NCBI RefSeq assembly: GCF_900114095.1
Contig: NZ_FORV01000006.1
Coordinates: 62,001-126,000 of the forward strand
Direction: 5' to 3'
Length of the DNA stretch: 64,000 nucleotides
Source: Sphingomonas sp. NFR04
Lineage (GTDB): Bacteria; Pseudomonadota; Alphaproteobacteria; Sphingomonadales; Sphingomonadaceae
The position numbers were made by a program, and so were the translations under genes. The notes under the pieces were generated by a model. It had not been told where the DNA came from and searched no databases. It saw only the letters and a list, made by a program, of their open reading frames with translations. This document shows, piece after piece, positions 42,140 to 50,881 of the stretch; position 1 is the stretch's first letter; each line of letters starts with the position of its first letter.

Positions 42140-42883
42140 TCACCGCGCCGGCGGCAGCCAGCGCAGGTCGAGCCCTTCGTAGCGATTGACGTAGTTCGCC
42201 GCCCCCGCCAGCGCGCCGCGATCGAGCAGCGTCACCCGGCCGCCCTCGCGGGCAATCATGCCCTCCTCTTCGAGCTGGCGGAGCATGCGGTTGACGTGCA
42301 CCGCGGTGAGGCCGGTCGCGTCGCCGATCTCCTCCTGGGTCAGCCCGAGCGGGAAGGCGCGGTCGATCGACTTGTCGGTCGCGCGCAGCCGGTTGCGCAG
42401 GTCGAGCAGCAGCGCGGCCACGCGCGCCTTGGCGCTGGTGCGCCCCAGTGCCGCGAGCCGATCGGTGAGCGCCACCCGCTCGATCTGGCTGTAGACTAGG
42501 ATCATCGCCGAAAGCCGGGGATGTTCCTGCATGATTCCGGACAGCGTCGCGCGGTCGAAAGGGCATACCACCGTGTCCGAAAGGGCGCAGAGTGTCTCGG
42601 GTGCCTCGTGATAAATCGCCGAGGAGATGCCGAGCATGTCGCCCGGGAACAGGAAGCGGAGAATCTGCCGGCTGCCGTCGTCGAGCAGCACATAGCTCAT
42701 CATCAGCCCCTTGCGGAGTATGAACAATTCCCCGCAAGGTTCGTTCTCACGCTGCAAAATCGCCCCGCGCCGGACATGGCGCTGGCGCAGCTCGAGCGCA
42801 TCCAGCGCCTCGCGCTCCCTTGGCGTGAGCGCGATGAACTCGCTCAAAACATCGGCAAAACAACTGGATGACACGCTCTGCAC
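42140..42883 (-). CDS. Crp/Fnr-family transcriptional regulator
   Basis: A regulator of about 247 aa. A cyclic-nucleotide-binding-like beta-barrel domain (about 20-140; FILRKGLMMSYVLLDDGSRQILRFLFPGDMLGI) is joined by a long helix to an HTH_Crp domain (about 160-225; FPLGLTQEEIGDATGLTAVHVNRMLRQLEEEGMI). No N-terminal Cys cluster of the FNR type is present. The cAMP-binding Arg/Ser pattern of CRP is not obvious, so the ligand is unknown. The start is uncertain: GTG 42883 or GTG 42874 both follow GGGGGA-rich sequence, while the frame is open to 42961. Confidence 0.82.
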   Translation of the reverse strand: MQSVSSSCFADVLSEFIALTPREREALDALELRQRHVRRGAILQRENEPCGELFILRKGLMMSYVLLDDGSRQILRFLFPGDMLGISSAIYHEAPETLCALSDTVVCPFDRATLSGIMQEHPRLSAMILVYSQIERVALTDRLAALGRTSAKARVAALLLDLRNRLRATDKSIDRAFPLGLTQEEIGDATGLTAVHVNRMLRQLEEEGMIAREGGRVTLLDRGALAGAANYVNRYEGLDLRWLPPAR

Positions 42884-42998
42884 TTTCCCCCGGGCTCCTC
42901 CTGCAAAGCAGCGCAACGGAAACAGCGCATTAAAATCGATCAAGCCCCTCCAGCAGCCCACCGCTTGCGCGGGCGCGCAGAGCGGCTAGAAGCTCGCC

Positions 42999-44282
42999 AT
43001 GGACCGTATCCTCATCCGTGGCGGCAACCGACTTGCCGGCAAGATCGCGATTTCCGGGGCGAAGAACGCCGCCCTTACCCTGATGCCGTGCGCGCTGCTC
43101 ACCGACGAGCCGCTCACGCTGCGCAACCTGCCACGTCTGGCAGATGTCGACAGCTTCGGACATCTACTGAATGAGCTTGGTGCATCGACCTCGGTAGAGG
43201 GCACGCGCCCCAACGAATTCGGCCGGGTGCTCTCGGTGCGCGCCAGCCGGCTGACCTCGACGGTCGCGCCCTATGACATCGTGCGCAAGATGCGCGCCTC
43301 GATCCTGGTGCTTGGCCCGCTGCTCGCCCGCGAAGGCGAGGCGACGGTATCGCTGCCCGGCGGTTGCGCGATCGGCAATCGCCCGATCGACCTCCACCTC
43401 AAGGCGCTGGAGGCGATGGGCGCCGAGATCGAGATCAGCGCCGGCTATGTGAAGGCGACTGCGCCCGGCGGCCGTATCTCGGGCGGGCGCTTCCGCTTCC
43501 CGGTGGTCTCGGTCGGCGCGACCGAGAATGCGCTGATGGGAGCGGCGACCGCGCGCGGCACCACGGTGCTGGAGAATGCGGCGCGCGAGCCCGAGATCGT
43601 CGACCTGTGCAACCTGCTCGTCGCGATGGGCGCGGTGATCCGCGGCATCGGCACCGAGACGCTGGAAATCGACGGCCGCGACCGGCTGCACGGCGCCACC
43701 TATGCGGTGATGCCCGATCGCATCGAGGCGGGCAGCTACGCCTGCGCCGCGGCGATCACCGGCGGCGACGTCGAACTGGTCGGCGCCTCGGCCGAGGACA
43801 TGCGCGCGACGCTGGATGCGCTGGTCGAGGCCGGCATCACGGTGGAGGAAACCGCCAACGGCGTGCGCATCGCCGCCAACAACGGCATCCGCCCGCTGAC
43901 GCTCAACACCGCACCCTTCCCGGGCTTCGCGACGGACATGCAGGCGCAGTTCATGGCGATGCTGTGCAAGGCGGACGGGGCGAGCACGCTCACCGAGACG
44001 ATCTTCGAAAACCGCTACATGCACGTGCCCGAGCTGGCGCGGATGGGCGCGGACATCGAGGTGCATGGCCGCACCGCGATCGTGCGCGGGGTGAAGAAGC
44101 TCACCGGCGCCCCTGTGATGGCGACCGACCTGCGCGCCTCGATGAGCCTGATCCTAGCCGGCTTGGCGGCGGAGGGCGAGACGCAGGTCAACCGCGTCTA
44201 TCATCTCGACCGCGGCTATGAGCGGCTGGAAGAGAAGCTGCAGGCGGTGGGCGCGGATATCGAGCGCGTGGGCGACGGCTGA
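42999..44282 (+). CDS. murA: UDP-N-acetylglucosamine 1-carboxyvinyltransferase MurA
   Basis: A 427-aa MurA, catalysing the first committed step of peptidoglycan synthesis (transfer of enolpyruvate from PEP to UDP-GlcNAc). K22-N23 in GAKNAAL and the PEP-reactive C123 in LPGGCAIGNRP are present, so the enzyme should be fosfomycin-sensitive by mechanism. FATDMQAQFMAML and the C-terminal DRGYERLEEKLQAVGADIERV are family blocks. It is divergent from the Crp-family gene and monocistronic. Confidence 0.97.
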   Translation: MDRILIRGGNRLAGKIAISGAKNAALTLMPCALLTDEPLTLRNLPRLADVDSFGHLLNELGASTSVEGTRPNEFGRVLSVRASRLTSTVAPYDIVRKMRASILVLGPLLAREGEATVSLPGGCAIGNRPIDLHLKALEAMGAEIEISAGYVKATAPGGRISGGRFRFPVVSVGATENALMGAATARGTTVLENAAREPEIVDLCNLLVAMGAVIRGIGTETLEIDGRDRLHGATYAVMPDRIEAGSYACAAAITGGDVELVGASAEDMRATLDALVEAGITVEETANGVRIAANNGIRPLTLNTAPFPGFATDMQAQFMAMLCKADGASTLTETIFENRYMHVPELARMGADIEVHGRTAIVRGVKKLTGAPVMATDLRASMSLILAGLAAEGETQVNRVYHLDRGYERLEEKLQAVGADIERVGDG

Positions 44283-44290
44283 GGACGAAA

Positions 44291-44312
44291 CCCTCTCCCC
44301 GCGCGGGGGAGG
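44291..44312. terminator. GC-rich hairpin after murA
   Basis: CCTCTCCCCGCGCGGGGGAGGG forms an almost perfect stem just 8 bases after the murA stop. No U-run follows. It probably marks the 3' end of murA, or is a single arm of the dispersed repeats. Confidence 0.45.
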
Positions 44313-44335
44313 GCAGGCCTCGCCTCAAATATCAT

Positions 44336-44432
44336 CGTCATTCCCGCGAAAGCGGGAATCCATTGCCCTAGGCGCTGGGGGAAAGAACCGCACCTTCAGC
44401 GCCAATGGATCCCCGCCTTCGCGGGGATGACG
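44336..44432. repeat. Paired palindrome element, family B, copy 3
   Basis: Same length and ends as copy 2 but inverted: the GGATCCATTGGCGCTGAA and TTCCCCCAGCG blocks appear as their reverse complement. With copy 2 it brackets the Crp-family gene and murA. It lies between convergent murA and the GH92 gene. Confidence 0.8.
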
Positions 44433-44472
44433 AGGGAGGTGCGAAAGCGCCGCCCCTCTCGGCGCAAGAGGA

Positions 44473-46788
44473 TCAGCGGGACATCGAATAGGGCCGGCCG
44501 GCCACCGGCACCGCCGCCCGGTTCGGTGCTGCCTGCATTGCGAAGCGCAGTTCGCCGCCGCGCATCAGTTCCTCGTGCGTCACATATTGCCGGTCGAGCT
44601 TGCGGCCGTTGAGCGTCACGCTGCCGACATAGCGGTTCGCCTCCGACAGCCCCGGCGCAGACACCGTGAAGCGCTTGCCGTTGGGCAGCGTCAACGCCGC
44701 GCGCTCCAGAAACGGCCGCCCCAGCACATATTGGTTCGACCCCGGCGCCACCGGATAGAAACCGAGCATCGTGAACACGAGCCAGGCCGACATCTGGCCG
44801 AGATCGTCGTTGCCGGCGAGGCCATCGGGCGTCGGCTTGTACTGGCTGTCGACGATCTGCTTCAGCCGCTCCTGCGTCCGCCAGGGCTGGCCGGCATAGC
44901 TGTACAGATAGGCGACATGGTGGCTGGGCTCGTTGCCATGGATGTATTGGCCGATCAGCCCGGCAATGTCCTCGGCATGGCTGTAGTCGATCTTGGAATT
45001 GTCGAAATCGAACATCGCGTCGAGCTTGCGTACCACCGCGGCGTCGCCGCCCATCAGGCGGAACAGCCCGGCCTGGTCCTGCGGCACGAACCACGAATAT
45101 TGCCAGGCGTTGCCCTCGGTATAGTCCGAGCCATAGTTGATCGCGGTGGGGTCGAACGGCGTGCGATAGGCGCCGTCGCTCTTGCGGGCGCGCAGGAACC
45201 CGGTCTTCACGTCGAAGCTGTTGCGCCAGTTGCCCGCGCGCTTCTCGAACGTCGCGGCGAGATCGTCCTTGCCGATGGCGCGCGCCATGCGGGCGATGGT
45301 CCAGTCGTCATAGGCATATTCGACGGTCTTGGAGGCGGCTTCCGGCTCCTTGTCGATCGGCACGTAGCTAAGCTTCTGGTACCAGTCGAGCCCGCCATAG
45401 GGGCCGTAGGTGGCGCTGGCGACCATCGCGTCGAGCGCCGCCTTGCCGTCAAAGCCGCGCAGGCCCTTGAGGTACGCGTCGGCGATCACCGGCACGGCGT
45501 GATAGCCGATCATCGTCCAGGTCTCGCGCCCCTGGAACTGCCAGACCGGCAGGATGCCGAAGGGGCTGCTCTGCTGGCTGGCGATCAGCGACTTGATGAT
45601 GTCGCGGTTTCGCGCCTCGGGCTGGACGAGCAGCAGCAGCGGATGCTCGGCGCGGAAGGTATCCCAGAGCGAGAAGGTCGAGTGGAAGGTGAAGCCCTCG
45701 GCCTGGTGGACCTGGTCGTCGGGCCCGCGATAGCGGCCGTCGGCGTCGGAGAAGACGCTGGGCGCCATCAGCGTGTGGTAAAAGGCCGAGTAGAAGTTGC
45801 GGAGCGCGGTGTCGCTGCCCTGCGCGTCGATCGCGCCGAGCGCCTGTTTCCACGCGGTGGTGGTGCGGGCGTGGACGGCGTCGAAATCGCCGGCCTCGGT
45901 GGCAAGATTGGCAAGCGCGGCATCCTCGTCGACGCTCGACAGCGCGACACGGAGTTCGAGCGGCCGATCGAGCACGCCGAAGTCGAGACGCGCGACGATC
46001 GAGCGGCCCTGCAGCTGGGCGACGCCATCGTCACCGCGCCCGGGTCCCTGGAAGCCGCGGTACGGCACCTTGCCCTCGGTATCGACGAAGGCGTGGTCCT
46101 TGAGCGGGACCGAGGGGCGGATCGCGAAGAACAGCTTGCGGGCCGGCGCCCAGCCGCGCGTCTCGCGGGCGCCGGTGATCGTCCCATCGGGGCGGACGCG
46201 CACCGAGGACCAGAGGATCTTGCCGGGATAGTTGTACAGCGAGCTGCGCAGGTCGAGCACGAGGTGCGCGGCCTTGCCGGCCGGGAAGGCGTAGCGCTCG
46301 ACCGCGACACGGGTGCCTGCGGTCATCTCGGCGCGGACGCCCTGATCCTGCAGGGTGACGGCGTAGTAGCCCGGCCGCGCGACTTCGTCGGCATGGGCGA
46401 AGCGCGATCGATAGCCCGAGCCTGGCTTCTTGGGATCGCCAGGCTCTAGCGATACGGTGTCGCCCGCAACCGGCGCGATCAGGAAATCGCCCAGGTCCGA
46501 ATGGCCGGCGCCCGAGAAATGGGTCAGCGAGAAGCCCTGGATGGTCAGGTCGCCATGACGATAGCCCGCGGCATGGCCGTAGCATTCGCGGATCGCGCAG
46601 CCGGTATCGGTATCGGGGCTCAGCTGCACCATGCCGAAGGGCGCTACCGCGCCGGGGAAGGTGTGGCCCTCGCCACCGGTGCCGACCAGCGGATCGGCAT
46701 GCTCATAGCCGGTCTGGGCGGCGAGCGGCGCCGCGAGAAGCGACGTGGCGGCGAGTGCGAGCGCGGCGCGCTGAAAGGTCCCCTGCAT
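44473..46788 (-). CDS. GH92 family alpha-mannosidase, exported
   Basis: A 771-aa glycoside hydrolase of family 92 (exo-alpha-1,2-mannosidase type, Ca2+-dependent). A signal peptide (LALAATSLLAAPLAAQ) is followed by the N-terminal beta-sandwich with DPLVGTGGEGHTFPGAVAPFGMVQLSPDT and GFSLTHFSGAGHSDLGDF. The catalytic (alpha/alpha)6 domain has TFSLWDTFRAEHPLL, YGSDYTEGNAWQYSWFVPQD (general acid Glu in EGNAWQY) and GNDDLGQMSAW (general base Asp). It would act in the periplasm or outside on mannose-containing glycans. No transporter or sugar-use gene is adjacent. Confidence 0.92.
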   Translation of the reverse strand: MQGTFQRAALALAATSLLAAPLAAQTGYEHADPLVGTGGEGHTFPGAVAPFGMVQLSPDTDTGCAIRECYGHAAGYRHGDLTIQGFSLTHFSGAGHSDLGDFLIAPVAGDTVSLEPGDPKKPGSGYRSRFAHADEVARPGYYAVTLQDQGVRAEMTAGTRVAVERYAFPAGKAAHLVLDLRSSLYNYPGKILWSSVRVRPDGTITGARETRGWAPARKLFFAIRPSVPLKDHAFVDTEGKVPYRGFQGPGRGDDGVAQLQGRSIVARLDFGVLDRPLELRVALSSVDEDAALANLATEAGDFDAVHARTTTAWKQALGAIDAQGSDTALRNFYSAFYHTLMAPSVFSDADGRYRGPDDQVHQAEGFTFHSTFSLWDTFRAEHPLLLLVQPEARNRDIIKSLIASQQSSPFGILPVWQFQGRETWTMIGYHAVPVIADAYLKGLRGFDGKAALDAMVASATYGPYGGLDWYQKLSYVPIDKEPEAASKTVEYAYDDWTIARMARAIGKDDLAATFEKRAGNWRNSFDVKTGFLRARKSDGAYRTPFDPTAINYGSDYTEGNAWQYSWFVPQDQAGLFRLMGGDAAVVRKLDAMFDFDNSKIDYSHAEDIAGLIGQYIHGNEPSHHVAYLYSYAGQPWRTQERLKQIVDSQYKPTPDGLAGNDDLGQMSAWLVFTMLGFYPVAPGSNQYVLGRPFLERAALTLPNGKRFTVSAPGLSEANRYVGSVTLNGRKLDRQYVTHEELMRGGELRFAMQAAPNRAAVPVAGRPYSMSR

Positions 46789-46835
46789 TCTTAAGGCTTA
46801 ACCGAGCAAAGCTGCGTACGGAAGCCCGCCCGGGA

Positions 46836-48128
46836 TCACTCCGCGGCGAGGGGTAACATCGGCGATTCCTGCGCAGGTGCCGCGACGACGCGATTTCGTC
46901 CCGCCGCCTTGGCCTGATACATCGCAGCGTCGGCGATCGGCAGCAGGTCCGCGATGGTGCGCGTGCTTTCGGGCAGGGAGGCGACGCCCAGCGAGGCGGA
47001 GATCGCCGCGCCATGCACGGCCGACAGCGCCTCGATACGCTCGCGCAGCACCTCCGCCTTGGCCCTGGCTTCGTTCAAGCTGCATTCGGGCAGGATCACC
47101 AGCAGTTCTTCGCCGCCATAGCGGCAAGCGACATCGGAGACGCGGAGCGCGCCCACGATCTGCCTTGCCGCCTCGCGCAGCACCGTGTCGCCCACGGCAT
47201 GGCCGAATTGATCGTTGAGCTTCTTGAAGTGATCGAGATCGATCATGATGGCCGAAAGGTGGGTGCCGGTGCGTTCGGCCAGCGCGGCCAGCCGAGTCAG
47301 CGCATCCTCCATGTAGCGGCGATTATACAGGCCGGTCAGCGGGTCGCGCAGTGCCTGGGTCCGCAGCGTCTCGCGCAAGGCGATGTTCGAGATGGCGAGC
47401 GACATCGCATCGGCGATCGCCGTGGCGATGGGCTGTATGCGCGCCAGCTGCGCCGCGGCATCGGGCCGGGCGGTGCCGATCTTCAGCATGCCGCGAATTT
47501 CGCCATGCGCGCTCATCGGCAGTTCCAGCACCGTCGCCGCACCGACATGGTGTTCGCAGCAAAGCGCGCCCTGCGTGTCGGCGTTGAGATGGGCCTTGCC
47601 GCGTTTCAGCGCCCAGCATTGCGACGGCATCAGCATCGGCCGCAGCGTGTCGCTTTCCGGCCAGTTCCAGGTGGCTGAAAGCTCCAGCCGATCGCGGGAG
47701 TTGTTGAAGACATAGAGCGCGCCGCCAAAGCCCTCGAGCAGCGAATCGATTGTCGCGCCCAGGACCGCATTGGCATCACCATAGCCATTGGCACTCTGCA
47801 GCAGCTCGGTCATGCGGAACAGATGGTTGACCTGCATCCGCTCTGCATGGGCGATGGCGGCATCCTCGCGCCGTTCGCGAAGTGCCCGCAGGATTTTCGG
47901 CGTGCCGAGCAGCAGGAGGAACAGCGCGGTGATGGCGCTGCCGAACTCCGTCAACAGATCGACCACCTTCGAATCTTCGCTGCGAACGAGCGGCCCGACG
48001 ATATGCGCGACCATCATCAGCAGGATGGCGATGGTGGCCAGCACCACTCGCCGCCGGATCGATTGCTCCAGCGGATCGACTTCAATGGGCGGTGCGTTGC
48101 CTGCAGCCACGCGCGAAATCCCCTTCAC
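46836..48128 (-). CDS. Membrane-bound diguanylate cyclase (GAF-like plus GGDEF)
   Basis: A 430-aa protein with two N-terminal membrane helices (about 27-48 and 62-80), a coiled linker, a GAF-like sensor domain (about 100-255) containing several Cys and His (LCCEHHVG), and a GGDEF domain (about 262-415). The active motif is GGEEL within CRYGGEELLVILPE, so it should make c-di-GMP. The RxxD inhibitory site five residues before is not evident (RVSDVACRYGGEE has RVSD eight before the motif, so an I-site is possible). The GAF-like Cys/His cluster could bind a redox ligand or metal. It is on the same strand as the GH92 gene, 47 bases upstream of it. Confidence 0.88.
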   Translation of the reverse strand: MKGISRVAAGNAPPIEVDPLEQSIRRRVVLATIAILLMMVAHIVGPLVRSEDSKVVDLLTEFGSAITALFLLLLGTPKILRALRERREDAAIAHAERMQVNHLFRMTELLQSANGYGDANAVLGATIDSLLEGFGGALYVFNNSRDRLELSATWNWPESDTLRPMLMPSQCWALKRGKAHLNADTQGALCCEHHVGAATVLELPMSAHGEIRGMLKIGTARPDAAAQLARIQPIATAIADAMSLAISNIALRETLRTQALRDPLTGLYNRRYMEDALTRLAALAERTGTHLSAIMIDLDHFKKLNDQFGHAVGDTVLREAARQIVGALRVSDVACRYGGEELLVILPECSLNEARAKAEVLRERIEALSAVHGAAISASLGVASLPESTRTIADLLPIADAAMYQAKAAGRNRVVAAPAQESPMLPLAAE

Positions 48129-48210
48129 GCGACGCGGATCGCCGCGATTTTCCGCTGCGATAGCGCGGTCGCGAGAAGGGCGCTGCTCGTGGAACTGCCG
48201 CTACGGAATT

Positions 48211-49716
48211 TTACCGCATCGATCCCGTATCGATGAAGCGCTGGTGCCAGGCGAGCGCCTCGCCCGGCAGCATCGGTGTCTGCTTGCCATAGCTGCCGGC
48301 CAGCGCCCGCTCGTAATAGTCGCGCAGCATCGGCTTGTAGCTCGGATGGGCGCAGCGCTCGATCACCTGCTCGGCGCGCTTGCGCGGCGCGAGTCCGCGC
48401 AGATCGGCAAGGCCCTGCTCGGTCACCACGATCTGCACGTCCTGCGCGATGTGATCGACATGGCTGACATGCGGCACGATCGACGAAATCGCCCCGCCCT
48501 TGGCGGTGGAGGGCGACATGAAGATCGAGATATAGGCGTTGCGCGCGAAATCGCCCGATCCGCCGATGCCGTTCTGGATGCGCGAACCCATGATGTGGGT
48601 GGAATTGACGTTGCCGTACAGATCGGCCTCGATCATCCCGTTCATCGCCAGGCAGCCGAGGCGGCGCACCACTTCGGGGTGGTTGCTGATCTCCTGCGAG
48701 CGCAGCAGGATCCGGTCGCGGAACCGGTCGAGATCCTGGTTGAGCCGCTCGGCCGCGCCGGGGCTCAGCGAGAAGGCGGTGCAGCTCGCCATGCGGAGCT
48801 TGCCTGCCGCCAGCAGGTCCAGCATCCCGTCCTGCAGCACCTCGGTATAGGCGGTGAGGTTCTCGAACGGCGCGGTCAGCAGCCCTGCGAGCACCGCATT
48901 GGCGATATTGCCCACCCCCGATTGAAGCGGCAGCAGCGAGGGCGGCAGGCGGCCCTTGCCGACTTCGTGGCGGAAGAACTCGATCAGGTGCTGGGCGATG
49001 GCGAGTGCGCTCGCGTCCGGTGCGGCGAAGGGCAGGTTGCGATCGGGCGCGTTGGTTTCGACCACCGCGATCACCTTGTGCGGATCGCAGCGCAGCGTCG
49101 GCTGGCCGATGCGCTGGTCGGGCGCGGTGAGCGGGATCGGCACGCGGTTGGGCGGCAGCGCGGTGCCGTAATAGATGTCGTGCATCCCCTCCAGCGCCGG
49201 GTTCTGCCAGCTGTTGACCTCGAGGATCACCCGCTTGGCGACATCGAGCCAGGTCTTGTTGTTGCCGACCGAGGAGGAGGGAATCAGCGATCCGTCCTCG
49301 CGGATGCCGGCGACTTCGATCACCGCGACGTCGAGCGGCCCGAGAAACCCTTCCCAGGCGAGCGGGGCGACCTGGCTGAGGTGGAGGTCGACATAGTCCA
49401 TCTCGCCCGCGTTGATCTTCTCGCGGGCGATCGGATCGGAATTATAGGGCAGGCGCGCCGAGATGCCGTCGACCCAGGCGAGGGCGCCATCGAGCTCCGG
49501 CCCGGTGGAGGCGCCGGTCCACACCTTCAGCCGCATCGGCTTGCCGGCGGCATGCTCCGCCTCGATCTGCGCGGCGAGCGCGATCGGCACCGCCTTGGGA
49601 TAGCCGGAGCCCGTGAAGCCGCTCATCCCCACCGTCATGCCATCGGCGATGAAGGAGGCGGCGTGTTCGGCGGTGGTGACCTTGGCGGCCAGTCCCGGGT
49701 ACGCAATTCGGCTCAT
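48211..49716 (-). CDS. Acetyl-CoA hydrolase/transferase family protein, succinyl-CoA:acetate CoA-transferase type
   Basis: A 501-aa CoA-transferase of the AarC/Cat1 family, which moves CoA between succinyl-CoA and acetate (or acts on related acids). GMSGFTGSGYPKAVP (about 30-44), GASTGPELDGAL, and the block TAPFENLTAYTEVLQDG at about 281-297 with the presumed catalytic E292 are conserved. GNVNSTHIMGSRIQNGIGGSGDFARNAY carries the CoA-binding Gly-rich loop. ATG 49716 follows GAGAGG. With acetyl-CoA synthetase 10 kb away it would let the cell activate or recycle acetate. Confidence 0.88.
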   Translation of the reverse strand: MSRIAYPGLAAKVTTAEHAASFIADGMTVGMSGFTGSGYPKAVPIALAAQIEAEHAAGKPMRLKVWTGASTGPELDGALAWVDGISARLPYNSDPIAREKINAGEMDYVDLHLSQVAPLAWEGFLGPLDVAVIEVAGIREDGSLIPSSSVGNNKTWLDVAKRVILEVNSWQNPALEGMHDIYYGTALPPNRVPIPLTAPDQRIGQPTLRCDPHKVIAVVETNAPDRNLPFAAPDASALAIAQHLIEFFRHEVGKGRLPPSLLPLQSGVGNIANAVLAGLLTAPFENLTAYTEVLQDGMLDLLAAGKLRMASCTAFSLSPGAAERLNQDLDRFRDRILLRSQEISNHPEVVRRLGCLAMNGMIEADLYGNVNSTHIMGSRIQNGIGGSGDFARNAYISIFMSPSTAKGGAISSIVPHVSHVDHIAQDVQIVVTEQGLADLRGLAPRKRAEQVIERCAHPSYKPMLRDYYERALAGSYGKQTPMLPGEALAWHQRFIDTGSMR

Positions 49717-49953
49717 GGATCCTCTCGGGGTCTGCATCATTGGCGGCGATGCAGCCCTATCGAGCCGCGTGCAATTGTTGCAATTACCTACTTGGGTTGG
49801 GTGGATGCACCTTGCGCATGCGCAACCTAGAGCCGCGTTCTTCTGGCCGAACATGACAGATCAACGACTGCCAAGTGGTTGATCTGGTTGAATCGCCCGG
49901 AACTCCCCCCTTCGCCCGGGGGTTTAGGCGGCCAAGCAGGAGAGAGTTTTCCC
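49717..49953. promoter_or_regulatory. Divergent regulatory region with perfect palindrome
   Basis: 237 bp between the minus-strand CoA-transferase and the plus-strand diiron-like gene. It contains TTGCGCATGCGCAA (49812-49825), a perfect 14-base palindrome, and about 30 bases to its left AATTGTTGCAATT (49773-49785), a second inverted repeat with TTGCAA inside. Either may be an operator for the acetate-related gene. Downstream, GGAGAG at 49939-49944 is the ribosome binding site of the plus-strand gene. Confidence 0.5.
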
Positions 49954-50850
49954 ATGGCAACGCTAGCGCGCGATTTCGCGCCACGCATCCGTTCGCAGTT
50001 TCTGACCGACAGCTTCCAGCGCGGCCTCGCCCATTGGAACCGGGAGCGGCTGGAACCCGGCTTCCCGTCCGACGACTGGCAGCGCCTGTTCGAGCGCGAC
50101 GTCCGCATGGAGCGGCTGCAGGGCGCGTTCCTCGAGGAACTGCGTGCCGAGGTGATCGAAGAGGCGGCTGCGGCGCCGACCGACGTGGAAGGCTTTATCG
50201 ACTGGTTCGAGGGGCTGAAGGCGACCGGTCCTGGGCAGGGCGACCCGCTTTTCCCCTGGCTTGCCGAACAGGCCGACCGAGACCAGCTTCGATGGTTCTT
50301 CGAGCAGGAAGCCGCCGGCGAGGCGGGGTTCGACGATCTCGTCGCGATGACGCAGGTCAAGCTGCCGACCCGGCCCAAGCTCGAACTCGCCCGCAATTAC
50401 TGGGACGAGATGGGCCATGGCACCGAGAAGGGCATGCACGGTCCGATGCTCGACGCGCTGGTCGAGACGCTGGCAGTGACACCGGTGATCGAGAACACCG
50501 TGTGGGAAAGCCTGTGCCTCGCCAATGCGATGACCGCGATGGCAAGCAGCCGCCGCTATGCCTGGCATTCGGTGGGCGCGCTGGGCGTGATCGAGCTGAC
50601 CGCGCCGGGCCGATCGGCCGCGACTGCCGAGGGGCTGAAGCGCGTCGGGCTGAGCCCCAAGGAAGCGCGCTACTTCACGCTGCACGCGGTGCTCGACATC
50701 AAGCACAGCGAGGACTGGAACCGCGAGGCGATCCGTCCCGCGGTGGAAGAGGATCCGCGCCGCGCGACCGCGATGGCCGAAGGGGCGCTGATCCGGCTGC
50801 GCTGCGGCGCGCGCTGCTTCGAGGCCTATCGCGAGCGTCTCTGGGGCTGA
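49954..50850 (+). CDS. Haem-oxygenase-like diiron redox protein
   Basis: A 298-aa all-helical protein resembling the 'iron-containing redox enzyme' group (haem-oxygenase-like fold, PqqC/TenA superfamily). Candidate metal ligands are in WFFEQEAAGE, the ARNYWDEMGHGTEKGMHGPM helix (E and H separated by four residues) and the late HAVLDIKHSEDWNRE helix. The pattern fits the haem-oxygenase-like diiron oxidases, which oxidise small organic substrates. No partner biosynthesis gene is adjacent, so the substrate is unknown. GGAGAG at 49939-49944 supports ATG 49954. Confidence 0.75.
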   Translation: MATLARDFAPRIRSQFLTDSFQRGLAHWNRERLEPGFPSDDWQRLFERDVRMERLQGAFLEELRAEVIEEAAAAPTDVEGFIDWFEGLKATGPGQGDPLFPWLAEQADRDQLRWFFEQEAAGEAGFDDLVAMTQVKLPTRPKLELARNYWDEMGHGTEKGMHGPMLDALVETLAVTPVIENTVWESLCLANAMTAMASSRRYAWHSVGALGVIELTAPGRSAATAEGLKRVGLSPKEARYFTLHAVLDIKHSEDWNREAIRPAVEEDPRRATAMAEGALIRLRCGARCFEAYRERLWG

Positions 50851-50881
50851 CGCGCGCCCGGCGGGTTGCTAGGCGGGCACC

